64,000 nt of DNA from JACRCT01 sp049841135 (GTDB lineage: Bacteria > Myxococcota > Myxococcia > Myxococcales > UBA5297). The translations under genes were made by a program, and so were the position numbers. Below, in pieces: positions 9,947 through 20,098 of the stretch. The notes under the pieces were generated by a model. The model had not been told where the DNA came from, did no database searches, and saw only the letters and a program-made list of their open reading frames with translations. Numbering within the stretch: position 1 is the stretch's first letter; each line of letters begins with the position of its first letter. Location of the stretch: positions 124,001 through 188,000 of the forward strand of contig JASGHK010000002.1 in the NCBI GenBank assembly GCA_049841135.1, given 5' to 3'.

Positions 9947-11002
9947 TCATGGCCCGGGGCATCCGAGCCGTTTGACCGCCTGATCGATCTCGCGGTCGTA
10001 CCGGCCGTTCGGGAATCTCTTGGAGTGCTCGCGCCAATGCGAACAGGCGCGCTCGGGGTCCGATCCGGATCGGCTCCAGATCGTCCCGAGCTCGAAGCTC
10101 AAGCGCTCGCGGGTCGGCGCGCTGTAGCCGGCCTGCAGCGCCTTCGAGAGCTCACCCGCCGCGACGTCGAACTGGCCGCGGCTGCGCAGCATGTCGATGC
10201 GCTGGAGCAGGTCCTCGATCTTCTCGGCCTCGGCCTCGGGCTGCGGCACCGGGGCGACCGGGTGGCGGACCGCGGGAACGATGGGCTTGGCGGCCGTCGG
10301 GTGCGTCGGAGTCGGCTCGAGGGCCGGAGGCTCGACCGCGACCGGAGGCTCGGGGACGGCGACGGGCTTCGCAGGCTCGGGCTGAGGCAGCGGCCAGGCC
10401 AGCGACTGGCCCGGGCTCAGCATCACTTGCCGGCCGTCCGTGGCCACGAAGCGGATGGAGCCCTCGTGCAGGGTGACGTTGCCGCTGTCGCCCGCGGCGT
10501 TCTGGACGACCGTGAACTGCGTGCCCAGCACTTCGATGGCGCCGCCGGAGACGAGGACGCGAGCGGGGTTGGAGGCGGTCTTGCGCTTGACGACGGCGGT
10601 CTTGAAGGTGCCAGCGACCACGCGAATGCCGCTCGACTCCTTGCGCAGCTTGCCCGGCGAAGCGGCGGCCAGCGAGATGCCCTCGGCCTCGTCGACGAGC
10701 GTCGCGATGCCCGACCGGATCTGGATATCGTCGCCGACCTTCTCGGCCTGGAAGTCGCCGGAGGCCTCGCGCACCGCGAACTCGCCGACGCTCTTGGGGG
10801 CCGGCCGGTAGAGGCCGACGATCAGCAGGAGGACCGCAGCGGCGGCGGCAGCGATGGCGAACGGCTGCCAGGAGAAGCTCTTCTTGGGCGCTTCGACGAG
10901 CCCGAGCCGCTCGCGCAATCGGCGGTCGGCGGCGGCGGGCATGCCCGCGTCGGCGTTCTTGCGGTCGGCGTCCTGGAGCGCCTGTCGGAAGTCACGCGGC
11001 AT
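9947..11002 (-). CDS. FecR-domain anti-sigma/regulator membrane protein
   Basis: 351 residues. A short cytoplasmic N-terminus is followed by one transmembrane helix (about 47-66, WQPFAIAAAAAAVLLLIVGL), a periplasmic FecR domain (about 75-190; note VLGTQFTVVQ and GSIRFVATDGRQVMLSPGQ), a Pro/Ala/Val-rich linker, and a C-terminal TPR-like helical region (about 265-351). FecR proteins sense an envelope signal and control a partner ECF sigma factor. The start overlaps the end of the sigma gene by 11 bases, so the two are translationally coupled. The starch porin and amylases lie directly downstream on the same strand, making them candidate targets (inference). Confidence 0.85.
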   Translation of the reverse strand: MPRDFRQALQDADRKNADAGMPAAADRRLRERLGLVEAPKKSFSWQPFAIAAAAAAVLLLIVGLYRPAPKSVGEFAVREASGDFQAEKVGDDIQIRSGIATLVDEAEGISLAAASPGKLRKESSGIRVVAGTFKTAVVKRKTASNPARVLVSGGAIEVLGTQFTVVQNAAGDSGNVTLHEGSIRFVATDGRQVMLSPGQSLAWPLPQPEPAKPVAVPEPPVAVEPPALEPTPTHPTAAKPIVPAVRHPVAPVPQPEAEAEKIEDLLQRIDMLRSRGQFDVAAGELSKALQAGYSAPTRERLSFELGTIWSRSGSDPERACSHWREHSKRFPNGRYDREIDQAVKRLGCPGP

Positions 11003-11559
11003 CGGAGACCTCCCAGCCAGCGGCCTTGACCCGCTCGATCCCGCGAGCGACCAGCTTGGAGACGTACCCTTCGGACATCGAGAGCGCCTCCGAAATCTCG
11101 CGCTGGCTCTTTCCATCGAGCAGCTTCATCGACAGGACCACGCGCTCCTTGGCGGGAAGTTTCCTCAAGAGCTCCAGCGCCGCCTCTGAGTCTTCCTTCC
11201 GGGACATCTGATCGTCGGGAGAAGCGTCCTCGTCGTGCTCGTCGCCGGCGAACTGGAAGACGGCCTTGAGCTTTCCGAGCGCGCTCTCGCGGCGGATCTT
11301 GCTGATGGCGACGTTGGCGGTGACGCGGAAGAGCCAGGGCGCCAGAATCGTGCTGGTCCTTCAGCCTCGGCAGGTGCTCCCAGAGCCGAACGAAGACGTC
11401 GTGAGTGATGTCCTCGGCGAAGGACTTGGAGCCGCCGGAGTAGCGAAGTGCCCAGCGGTAGACCGCGACGCGATGGTCGTCGTAGCAGCGCTCGAACGTC
11501 GCAGTCTCGAGCGTTGACTCAGCCATCGGAAGAAGAAGCGTGTTCGCGGCGGTGATCAT
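10992..11559 (-). CDS. ECF-type RNA polymerase sigma factor (frameshifted)
   Basis: About 189 residues. Region 2 is seen from ERCYDDHRVAVYRWALRYS to DITHDVFVRLWEHL, and region 4 has the helix-turn-helix (ERVVLSMKLLDGKSQREIS). In between, the frame changes near 11345; the correct frame there reads APWLFRVTANVAISKIRRES. Start: the ATG at 11559, with the ATG at 11526 an alternative. It precedes and overlaps the FecR gene, a classical sigma/anti-sigma pair. The overlap and shared strand suggest one operon that may also direct transcription of the porin and amylase genes. Confidence 0.86.
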
Positions 11560-11676
11560 TCGCCTACATCCACGCTCGACCAGCCGCAGACTTTCCTGGC
11601 GCGCGTTCGCCAGAGCAGGCGACGGGATAATCCCTTGAATTCCCGAAGGTTGTCGAGAGCGAGCCTCACCCCCTGT

Positions 11677-11726
11677 CCCCTCTCCGGCTTCTCCTTCGAC
11701 AGGCTCAGGACAGGGACGGAGAGGGG
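11677..11726. repeat. Inverted repeat in the sigma/DUF4388 gap
   Basis: CCCCTCTCCG (11677-11686) is matched by CGGAGAGGGG (11717-11726), a perfect 10-base inverted pair around a 30-base centre that includes CTTCGACAGGCTCAGG. Sequences of this last type occur as dispersed intergenic repeats in many bacteria. The remaining gap bases (11560-11775) show nothing else. Confidence 0.55.
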
Positions 11727-11775
11727 GGACTCGGTCCGCTGGCCCGAGTTGATCCCGTCTCCTGGCGCTTCTGCG

Positions 11776-12858
11776 CTACCTCCGCGCCAGCCCGACGTAC
11801 CCCAGCTCCACCATCCGCTCGATGGCCCTCAACGTCGGCAGCTCGCGCAGGGGGCTCGCCAGCACCAGGGTCGAGACGTCCCACCGGCCGTTGACGAGCG
11901 AGGCGACGATCCGCTCGTCCTGCCGCAGCGTCGACAGCGAAGACTCCGGCGCCAGCATCCGCGGCACCGCCATCGGCGTCAGCTTCCGGTAGATGGCGTC
12001 CATGTGCTCGCGCTCGACGGCGCGGGCGAACTCGCGGACCCGCTTGTCGCTGGGGTCGGCGGCCAAGAGGCTGTTGAAGACCAGCGCCGCGGCCTCGAAC
12101 TCGCCCTGCTTCAGCAGCCCCTCGCCCTGCGAGAGCATCACCGTGAGCGGGTCGTGCTTGGGCGCCGCGACGCCTTCGATGCGGATGAGCCCGTCGCGCC
12201 AGAGCTGGAAGAGGATGAGCGAGGCGCCCACCGCGGAGAGCCCGAGCGCCAGCCGCACCGCCCCGACCGCCGCGCCCCCGCCGATGGCGGCCAGCGCCGC
12301 CTTGGCGAGCCCGCGCGGCTTGGGCGAGACCTTCTCGGTGGGGAACAGCAGCGTCCCGTCGTTGCCCACCTGCTTGGAGGCGGGCCCCGCCTCGTCGAAG
12401 CGCCGCGCGGCCTCGTAGAGCAGCTCGCGCAGCGACAGGTCGACCTGGACGCTGTTCTCGTTCTCCTCCTCGACCTCGTCGGCGAGGTGGAAGGTGGCGT
12501 TGGTGTCCTCGAAGAGGTCGGTGGCGGCCTGGGTCGCCACGTCGCGGGCGATCTCCATCAGTAGATCGGTGGTGATGCCGGCGGCGACGAAGGCCTCCTC
12601 GCAGCGCTTCCCGGCGCGCACCGCGGCGACCGTGCTGCGCATGCTGGCCGGGTCCATCGCCTTGACCAGCTCGAACAGGCGCGCCAGCCGCTCGAGCAGC
12701 CCAGCCTCGCCGTAGCGCGCGATGCCCCAGGGGCCGAGGACGAAGACGCGCTCGCCGCCGCCGCAGACGACGCTGAGCCGGCCGGGGGCGCGCCGCCCCT
12801 CGAGCCACTGGAGGAGATCCGGAAGAGGAAAGGTCTTGAAGTCGCCGTTGAGAGCCAT
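11776..12858 (-). CDS. DUF4388-domain membrane protein
   Basis: 360 residues. The N-terminus (MALNGDFKTFPLPDLLQWLE) is a DUF4388 domain (PATAN-related), to about residue 75. An acidic linker follows (VEEENENS), then a hydrophobic stretch about 185-215 (IGGGAAVGAVRLALGLSAVG), probably one transmembrane helix, and a C-terminal helical region ending RAIERMVELGYVGLARR, which looks like a small winged-helix-like unit. DUF4388 proteins are abundant in myxobacteria and are linked to signalling and gliding, but the function is not settled. It follows the TPR gene by 39 bases on the same strand, probably in one operon. Confidence 0.75.
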   Translation of the reverse strand: MALNGDFKTFPLPDLLQWLEGRRAPGRLSVVCGGGERVFVLGPWGIARYGEAGLLERLARLFELVKAMDPASMRSTVAAVRAGKRCEEAFVAAGITTDLLMEIARDVATQAATDLFEDTNATFHLADEVEEENENSVQVDLSLRELLYEAARRFDEAGPASKQVGNDGTLLFPTEKVSPKPRGLAKAALAAIGGGAAVGAVRLALGLSAVGASLILFQLWRDGLIRIEGVAAPKHDPLTVMLSQGEGLLKQGEFEAAALVFNSLLAADPSDKRVREFARAVEREHMDAIYRKLTPMAVPRMLAPESSLSTLRQDERIVASLVNGRWDVSTLVLASPLRELPTLRAIERMVELGYVGLARR

Positions 12859-12897
12859 GACCGCGGGGACTCTACCAGCCCTATCACCGATGGCGAG

Positions 12898-14062
12898 CTA
12901 CCAATCCTTGAGCGGCAGCGCCCCGTCGCCCAGCACGACGACCTCGATCGGCTCCTGGGCGTGCAGGCGCTTGAGCACCTCGAACAGCTCCGGGATCGCG
13001 TCGAGCTGCGAGAGCCCGAGGTCGATCTCGTAGCGCAGGCCGGTCGTCCCGATGCGCAGCGGGCGGCTGATGAAGTGGAAGTGCCCTCGCCCGCCCTCCC
13101 CGAACTCGCCGTCGACCCCGCGCAGGTACCAGGCCCCGAGGCCTCTCCGCGCGCTGGATCGTCTGCTCGCGCAGGCCGTGGACGAAGCGCAGCCTCACGA
13201 AGAAGTAGTCCCAGGCCGTCCGGGTGCACATCAGCACCGGGAAGGGCGTCCCGGCCGCGTGCGGCACCGAGAAGAAGCCGTCGGCCGCCGCGGGGCTGTC
13301 CTTGGGGAAGCCGTAGGTCGGCGCGTCGTGGATCATCCAGCGCTGGCCGGTCTTGGGGTCGACCGCGTCGAAGCGCACGCGCGAGAACGGCCGGTCCTGG
13401 TCGGCGAGGATGGGCACCGCCTCGCCGCCCGGGCCGTGGGTGTACGGCTCGGCCTCGATCTGCGAGCCCGCGGGCAGCTTGGCGGCGGTCTCCTCGAAGC
13501 TCTTCACGTACGCCTCGCGGGTCGCGATGAGGATGAGGTTGCCGTCGACGGCGGTGGCATTCTTGAGCGCCTTCTGGAACTTGCGGACCTGGGCGATGTT
13601 CTGCTTCTCCGCGAGGATGCTCACCGCCGCCAGGCAGTACTCGGTCGCCACCTTGTCGGCTTCGCGCAGGTGCCCGGCGCGGGCGAGCAGCGTCGAGAGC
13701 GCCGCCAGCGGGGTCGGCGCGCGCGGGTCGTTCTGGGCCGACTCCCGGTAGGCCGCGGCCGCTTCGTCGGTCAGCTCCAACGCCTCGAGCGTCGCGCCCC
13801 AGGCGTGCAGGGCGGTCGCGAGCAGCCCCTTGTCCTCGTGGCCCGCCTTGCGCAGCAGCGCCACGCCCTTGCCGAAGTGCTCGGCGGCCAGGTCCAGCCG
13901 CCCCACCCCGCGCTCGGCCGCCGCCAGGTTGATCCAGCCGTCCGCGGCGTTGGGGTCGTGCTCGGCGATGGTGCTGAAGACGCTGAGCGCGTCGTCCATC
14001 CGGCCGGCGTTGACGTGGTCCAGCGCGTTCGCCCTGAGCTCCTCGAGTTGCTGCGGCGTCAC
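12898..14062 (-). CDS. TPR-repeat protein (frameshifted)
   Basis: About 388 residues. The start is the GTG at 14062 (VTPQQLEELRANAL), with AAGGAG upstream. Residues 5-150 form three to four TPR repeats (for example DPNAADGWINLAAAERGVGR). The middle (FSRVRFDAVDPKTGQRWMIH) and the C-terminus (RYEIDLGLSQLDAIPELFEV) belong to no family I know; the latter is reached after a frame change near 13140-13150. The stop is at 12898. There is no signal peptide, so the protein is probably cytoplasmic. Function unknown; TPR proteins usually serve as scaffolds. Confidence 0.7.
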
Positions 14063-14229
14063 GACTTCACACTCTCCTTGAGGGCCGCAGGAGTCCGTCC
14101 GCCTGCGGAGGCCCGGCACTCTAACCGGCCGCCGCTCGCTCTGCACTTCGCCCGGCGAGCTGGCAGCTCCGTGCTAGATTTTCGCGCTCGCCGACAGACA
14201 ACACGTTTCCCTCCAGGAGTCCGTCCTCG

Positions 14230-15760
<1,531 letters not shown>

Positions 15761-15778
15761 GCGGCCTGGTGAAGGGGC

Positions 15779-15807
15779 TTGCTTTTCCCCGGAACTTTCG
15801 GCAAATT
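15779..15807 (+). promoter_or_regulatory. Possible sigma-70 promoter of rpmB
   Basis: TTGCTT (15779-15784) and CAAATT (15802-15807) with 17 bases between, 64 bases upstream of the rpmB start, in a locally A/T-rich gap. The -10 match is weak. Confidence 0.35.
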
Positions 15808-15870
15808 ACGCAACCTTTTTGCAGCAGCCGGCCAGACCCAAATCAGTCGGCGGCGTAGAGGAGCAACGTC

Positions 15871-16062
15871 ATGGCTTTCAAGTGCGACATCTGCGGCAAG
15901 GGCGCCCTGGTCGGCAACAACATCAGCCACGCCAACAACAAGACCAAGAAGCGCTCGCTGCCGAACCTGCAGTCCATCCGCGCCAACATGAACGGCAGCA
16001 TCAAGCGCGTGCGCGTGTGCACCCGCTGCCTGAAGGCTGGCAAGGTCCAGAAGGCCGCCTGA
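15871..16062 (+). CDS. rpmB: 50S ribosomal protein L28
   Basis: 63 residues, typical L28 length. It begins MAFKCDICGKGALVGNNISH and contains two Cys pairs (CDIC and CTRC) of the zinc-binding form, and the usual NNKTKKRSLPN segment. L28 binds 23S rRNA near the exit site of the large subunit. A GAGGAG ribosome site precedes the ATG. It is monocistronic, with its own terminator. The zinc-type (C+) form suggests no zinc-limitation paralogue is needed here, but a second copy elsewhere cannot be excluded. Confidence 0.97.
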   Translation: MAFKCDICGKGALVGNNISHANNKTKKRSLPNLQSIRANMNGSIKRVRVCTRCLKAGKVQKAA

Positions 16063-16106
16063 CCCGGCCTCCGCGCCGAAGGGCTCCGCTTTCCATCAAA
16101 TCACGC

Positions 16107-16132
16107 AGGGCCCGCCGGGCGCGGGCCCTTTG
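16107..16132 (+). terminator. Terminator of rpmB
   Basis: AGGGCCCG (16107-16114) pairs perfectly with CGGGCCCT (16122-16129), followed by a short T run. It lies 45 bases after the rpmB stop. Confidence 0.75.
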
Positions 16133-16258
16133 CGTTGGGTTTGGCCGAGCCCTCCCCCCGCCTCCCCTGCGCAGACGGGACTTCCGGATTGAACTTCGGG
16201 GAGGAGCCCGTCTCTGCCCCGTCCAACCTCTCGGCGTGACGCGAGACGGACTCGGCGC

Positions 16259-17243
16259 CTACCAGACCAGGACGATCTTTCCGAACGTCGCGTTGGTCTC
16301 CAGCCGCTCGTGCGCCCGCTTGACGTCCGAGACCGCCACCGCCTCGTCGATCACCGGTGACAGCCGGCCCTGCTCGAACTGCGGCACGAGCTCGCGCTCG
16401 AACGCCAACGCCGCTTCGAATCTTCTCTTCGAATCGGCCGCGAACGGAGCACCGTCCCGCGCACCGTCAGCCGCCGCGTGAGCAGCAGCCCCAGCGGCAG
16501 CTTGGCGAAGTTGCCCGCCATCAGTCCCACCAGCACCAGGCGGCCCTTCGGCGCCATCGCCGCCAGGTCCTCCTCGACGTAGTCGCCGCCGACCAGGTCC
16601 AGCACCACGTCCACCCCTGCCCCGCCGGTCAGCACCCGGACCTCGTCCGCGAACCGCCCCGACTGCAGGTGCAGCGGGTGCTCCAGCCCGAGCGCCTTGC
16701 AGCGCCGCAGCTTGTCCTCGGTCCGGGACGTCCCGAGCGCCGTCGCGCCGATGAGCCGGGCGACCTGCAGCGCGGCGGTCCCCACGCCGCTGCCCACCGC
16801 GTGGATCAGGACCCGCTCCCCCGGCCGCAGCGCGGCCTGGTGCAAGAGCGCGTCCGAGGCGGTGATGAAGGCCTCGGGGATCGCCGCGGCCTCCACCGAG
16901 CTCGACCCCCTGCGGGACGCGGACGGCCATGCGCTCGTGGAGGGTGACCTTCTCGGCGTAGGCGCCGCCACCCACCAGCCCCATCACCCGGTCGCCCACC
17001 TTGAAGCGCGTCGCGCCCGGCCCCAGCGCCTCGACGACCCCCGAAAACTCCAGGCCGGGGATGTCCTCGCGCTCCCCTGGCGGCGGCGGGTAGAGCCCGC
17101 GGCGCTGCAGGATGTCGGCGCGGTTGAGCCCGGTCGCGCGGACGGCGACGCGGACCTCGTTTCGTCCCGGCTCGGGCTCGACGACCTCGCGCATCTCCAG
17201 CACGTCGAGACCGCCGGGCTCCCGGATGCAGAATCGCTCTCAT
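16259..17243 (-). CDS. NAD(P)H:quinone oxidoreductase, MDR family (three frameshifts)
   Basis: About 327 residues. The protein is a medium-chain dehydrogenase/reductase of the quinone oxidoreductase type: RATGLNRADILQRRGLYPPP near the N-terminus, the nucleotide-binding loop HAVGSGVGTAALQVARLIGA, and the end HERLETNATFGKIVLVW. It lacks the structural-zinc Cys cluster, as usual for quinone reductases. The frame changes three times, near 17230 (inside the first ten codons), 16912 and 16430. Three breaks make it the most damaged locus here, so a real pseudogene cannot be ruled out, although each break is a one-base matter. Convergent with rpmB across 190 bases. Confidence 0.8.
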
Positions 17244-17328
17244 CGAAAGGCTCCAGAGACTGACTGATGGGATCAGGCTCCAGGCCCAGGGCTTTCCGGA
17301 AAGCTCGAGGCTTGGGGCGACGCGCTCG

Positions 17329-17997
17329 TCAGGCGAGCTCGATGACCTTGGCCACCAGCTTGGCAATGCCCTGCGAGACCGGGAAGATCGACGGCCCGAG
17401 CATGTAGGCCGGCGTGCTCACAAGCTTGAGCCGCTCGTCGCAGGCGATCTCCTCGACCTTGCAGACGACGTGCTTCGCCCCCAACCCCTCGACGATCGAA
17501 GCGGTCTCCGGGTCGTCGCCGATGGTCAGGCGGGGGTGCTCGGCGCCCAGCACCTTGGCGGCCAGGACCGGCGCGATGCAGATGAGGCCCATCGGCTTCT
17601 GGGCGGCGTGCATCTCCTTGATCAACCGCTCCACCTGGGGGTCGACCTTCAAGTTGGGCCCGTCCACGGCGAAGGTGCACAGGTTCTTGGCCACGCCGAA
17701 CCCGCCCGGGAAGATGACCGCGTCGAGGTCCGCGGCCCGGAGGTTCGCCAAGGGCTCGATCTTCCCGCGCACGATGCGCGCCGCCTCGGTCAGCACGCCG
17801 CGCTTCTCGGGCGTCGGCTTGCCCGCGACGTGATCGACGACGTGCATCTGGGGGACGTCCGGCGCCGCCGCACGCACGGTCGCGCCCGCCCGGTCCAGCT
17901 CGAGGAGCGTCAGCGTCGCTTCGTGGATCTCGGCGCCGTCGAGAAATCCGCATCCCGCCAGCACCACTCCGATCCGCTTGCCCGCTCCCTGCGCCAT
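17329..17997 (-). CDS. elbB: ElbB-type glyoxalase / DJ-1-like amidotransferase-fold protein
   Basis: 222 residues. The N-terminus (IGVVLAGCGFLDGAEIHEAT) and PGGFGVAKNLCTFAVDGP are characteristic of ElbB (YhbL), a DJ-1/PfpI-superfamily protein with reported glyoxalase activity that converts glyoxal to glycolate. The likely nucleophile Cys sits in GLICIAPVLAA. Length matches the family. GGAGGA lies upstream of the ATG at 17997. Cytoplasmic, with no partner genes apparent. The old link to isoprenoid biosynthesis is weak. Confidence 0.9.
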   Translation of the reverse strand: MAQGAGKRIGVVLAGCGFLDGAEIHEATLTLLELDRAGATVRAAAPDVPQMHVVDHVAGKPTPEKRGVLTEAARIVRGKIEPLANLRAADLDAVIFPGGFGVAKNLCTFAVDGPNLKVDPQVERLIKEMHAAQKPMGLICIAPVLAAKVLGAEHPRLTIGDDPETASIVEGLGAKHVVCKVEEIACDERLKLVSTPAYMLGPSIFPVSQGIAKLVAKVIELA

Positions 17998-18159
17998 GGG
18001 GTCCTCCTCCATTTGGGCCGTCGTCGGCCGATGAGATAGCAGAGCGTCCCGCTTGCCCGCCAGCGAGCGCTTCCTAGCGCTGGCTCGCTTGTGCTCCAAT
18101 GGTCGCGACTGTTCGTCTCCGGCCGGCGTCGGCGACCTTCCCCAGCGAGACCTTCATCC

Positions 18160-19949
18160 ATGCGTCGTAGCCTCCTCGCAGCCTCGTTGCTCGTGCTTTG
18201 CGCGTGCCCTCCTCCTCCTTCCGCGGGCAATCCCGACGGCTCGCCCCCTGAGCGAGCTCGACGCGGACGTTCCCACCGACGTCGACGCCTGCGTCCCGGC
18301 GACCTGCGGCAGCCTCAACTGCGGCGCCATCGACGACGGCTGCGGCAAGACCGTCGAGTGCGGCACCTGCACGCTGCCCGAGACGTGCGGCGGGTCTGGC
18401 ACGGAGCACGTCTGCGGCGTTCCGGCGTGCGAGCCCGAACCCGACAGCGACCTCTGCCTCTCCGCCGGCCACAACTGCGGCCTGCTCGCGGCCAAGGACC
18501 GGTGTGGCCAGGACCGCACCATCCAGTGCGGCGAGTGCACCCTGCCCGAGACCTGCGGAGGCTCCGGCGCCGAGGGCGTCTGCGGCGACGGCAGCTGCAG
18601 CGAGACCGACGCCGCGCTCTGCAAGCGCTTCGGCAAGGACTGCGACGACTTCCAGGCGCGCGACCTGTGCAACACGCCGCGGACGGTCTTCTGCGGCACT
18701 TGCACCGCGCCCGCCACCTGCGGCTACGGCGGGGTCGACAACATCTGCGGCCAGTGCTGGACGCCGGAGACCGACGCCCAGCTGTGCACCCGGATGAACG
18801 CCTTCTGCGGGTCGCTCACCGCCACCGACCTGTGCGGCGACCTGCGCACGGTCAACTGCGGCGACTGCACCGACGCCTGCGTCGACCACTGCCCGGACGG
18901 CTGCACGTCCGAGACCGCCGTGGAGATGTGCGCGCGGCTCGGAAAGGACTGCGGCACCATCACCGACGTGGACGGCCATTGCGGCAACACCCGCACCGTC
19001 TACTGCGGCTTCTGCGCCGCCCCGAACACCTGCGGCACCGACAACGTCTGCGCCTGCCAGCCCAAGACCTGCGCCGAGCTCGGCCGCTCCTGCGGCAAGG
19101 TGCCCGACGACTGCGGCCATGAGAATCGACTGCGGGCCCTGCAGCGGCGAAAACCCGCCGTACTGCATCCGCATCGCCGCCGCCAACATCACCAGCGGCA
19201 ACAAGCAGTCCTACGACCCCGGCGAGGGCATCCGCATCTTCAAGGGGCTCAAGCCGGACGTGGTCATGATCCAGGAGTTCAACTACGCCTGGAACTCCGA
19301 CCAGGACATCCGCAACTTCGTCACCAGCACCTTCGGCGCCGGCTTCTGGCACTGGCGCGAGCCCGGCAACCGAATCCCCAACGGCGTCATCAGCCGCTTC
19401 CCCATCCTCGAGGCCGGCGAGTGGGAGGACACCAAGAGCCCCAACCGCGACTTCGTCTGGGCCCACGTCGACCTGCCGGGACCGAAGGACCTCTGGGTCG
19501 TCAGCCTGCACCTGCTCACGTCGAGCACCGGCGACCGCGGCAGCGAGGCCAACGCCCTGGTCAACTACATCAAGGGCAAGGTCCCCACCGGCGACTACCT
19601 GGTCGTCGGCGGCGACCTGAACACCGGCAGCCGCACCGAGACCTGCCTCAGCACCTATCTGAAGCAGGTGGTGGTCACGACCTCGCCCTGGCCCGCCGAC
19701 GCCAAGGGCAACACCAACACCAACGCCAGCCGCAGCTCACCGCTCGACTGGGTGATGCCGAATACGGCCCTCAACGCGCTCAAGACGCCGGTCAAGATCG
19801 GCTCGAACACCTTCACCAACGGCCTGGTGTTCGACAGCCGCATCTACACGCCGCTCGCCGACGTCTCGCCGGTGCAGAAGACCGACAGCGACGCGACCAA
19901 CATGCAGCACATGATGGTGGTGCGCGACTTCTGCATCCCGCTGGAGTGA
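18160..19949 (+). CDS. Cys-rich lipoprotein with endonuclease/exonuclease/phosphatase domain (two frameshifts)
   Basis: About 595 residues. A lipoprotein signal (RRSLLAASLLVLCAC) from the ATG at 18160 leads to a Cys-rich region of about 300 residues with repeats such as TCGGSGTEHVCG and ETCGGSGAEGVCG, then an EEP-fold domain: DVVMIQEFNYAWN carries the metal Glu, VVSLHLLTSS the middle strand, VVGGDLNTGS the Asp/Asn pair, and MMVVRDFCIPLE the end. The fold covers DNases, sphingomyelinases and phosphoinositide phosphatases, so the substrate is open; surface or secreted action is likely. The frame changes near 18245 (after the signal) and 19120 (at the domain border). The closing hairpin at 19962-20003 follows. 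Confidence 0.82.
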
Positions 19950-19961
19950 GGTGTTGGCTGG

Positions 19962-20003
19962 GCTGCTGAAGGTTGTTGGTGGCCATCAACAACCTTCAGC
20001 AGC
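19962..20003. terminator. Long hairpin between convergent genes
   Basis: A perfect 17-base inverted repeat with an 8-base loop. The left arm begins GCTGCTGAAGG and the right arm ends CCTTCAGCAGC. It stands 12 bases after the nuclease-like lipoprotein gene and 95 bases before the end of the convergent gene, so it can work on both strands. There is no T run, which argues for 3'-end protection or factor-assisted termination. Confidence 0.75.
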
Positions 20004-20098
20004 GCGTGGAAACCGGGCACCCCGGCCGACACGACCGACAAGATGGTCGAGTGCGCCTCCGATTCACGGGATGCAAGGATGCCCGTGGAAGCCCGGCA

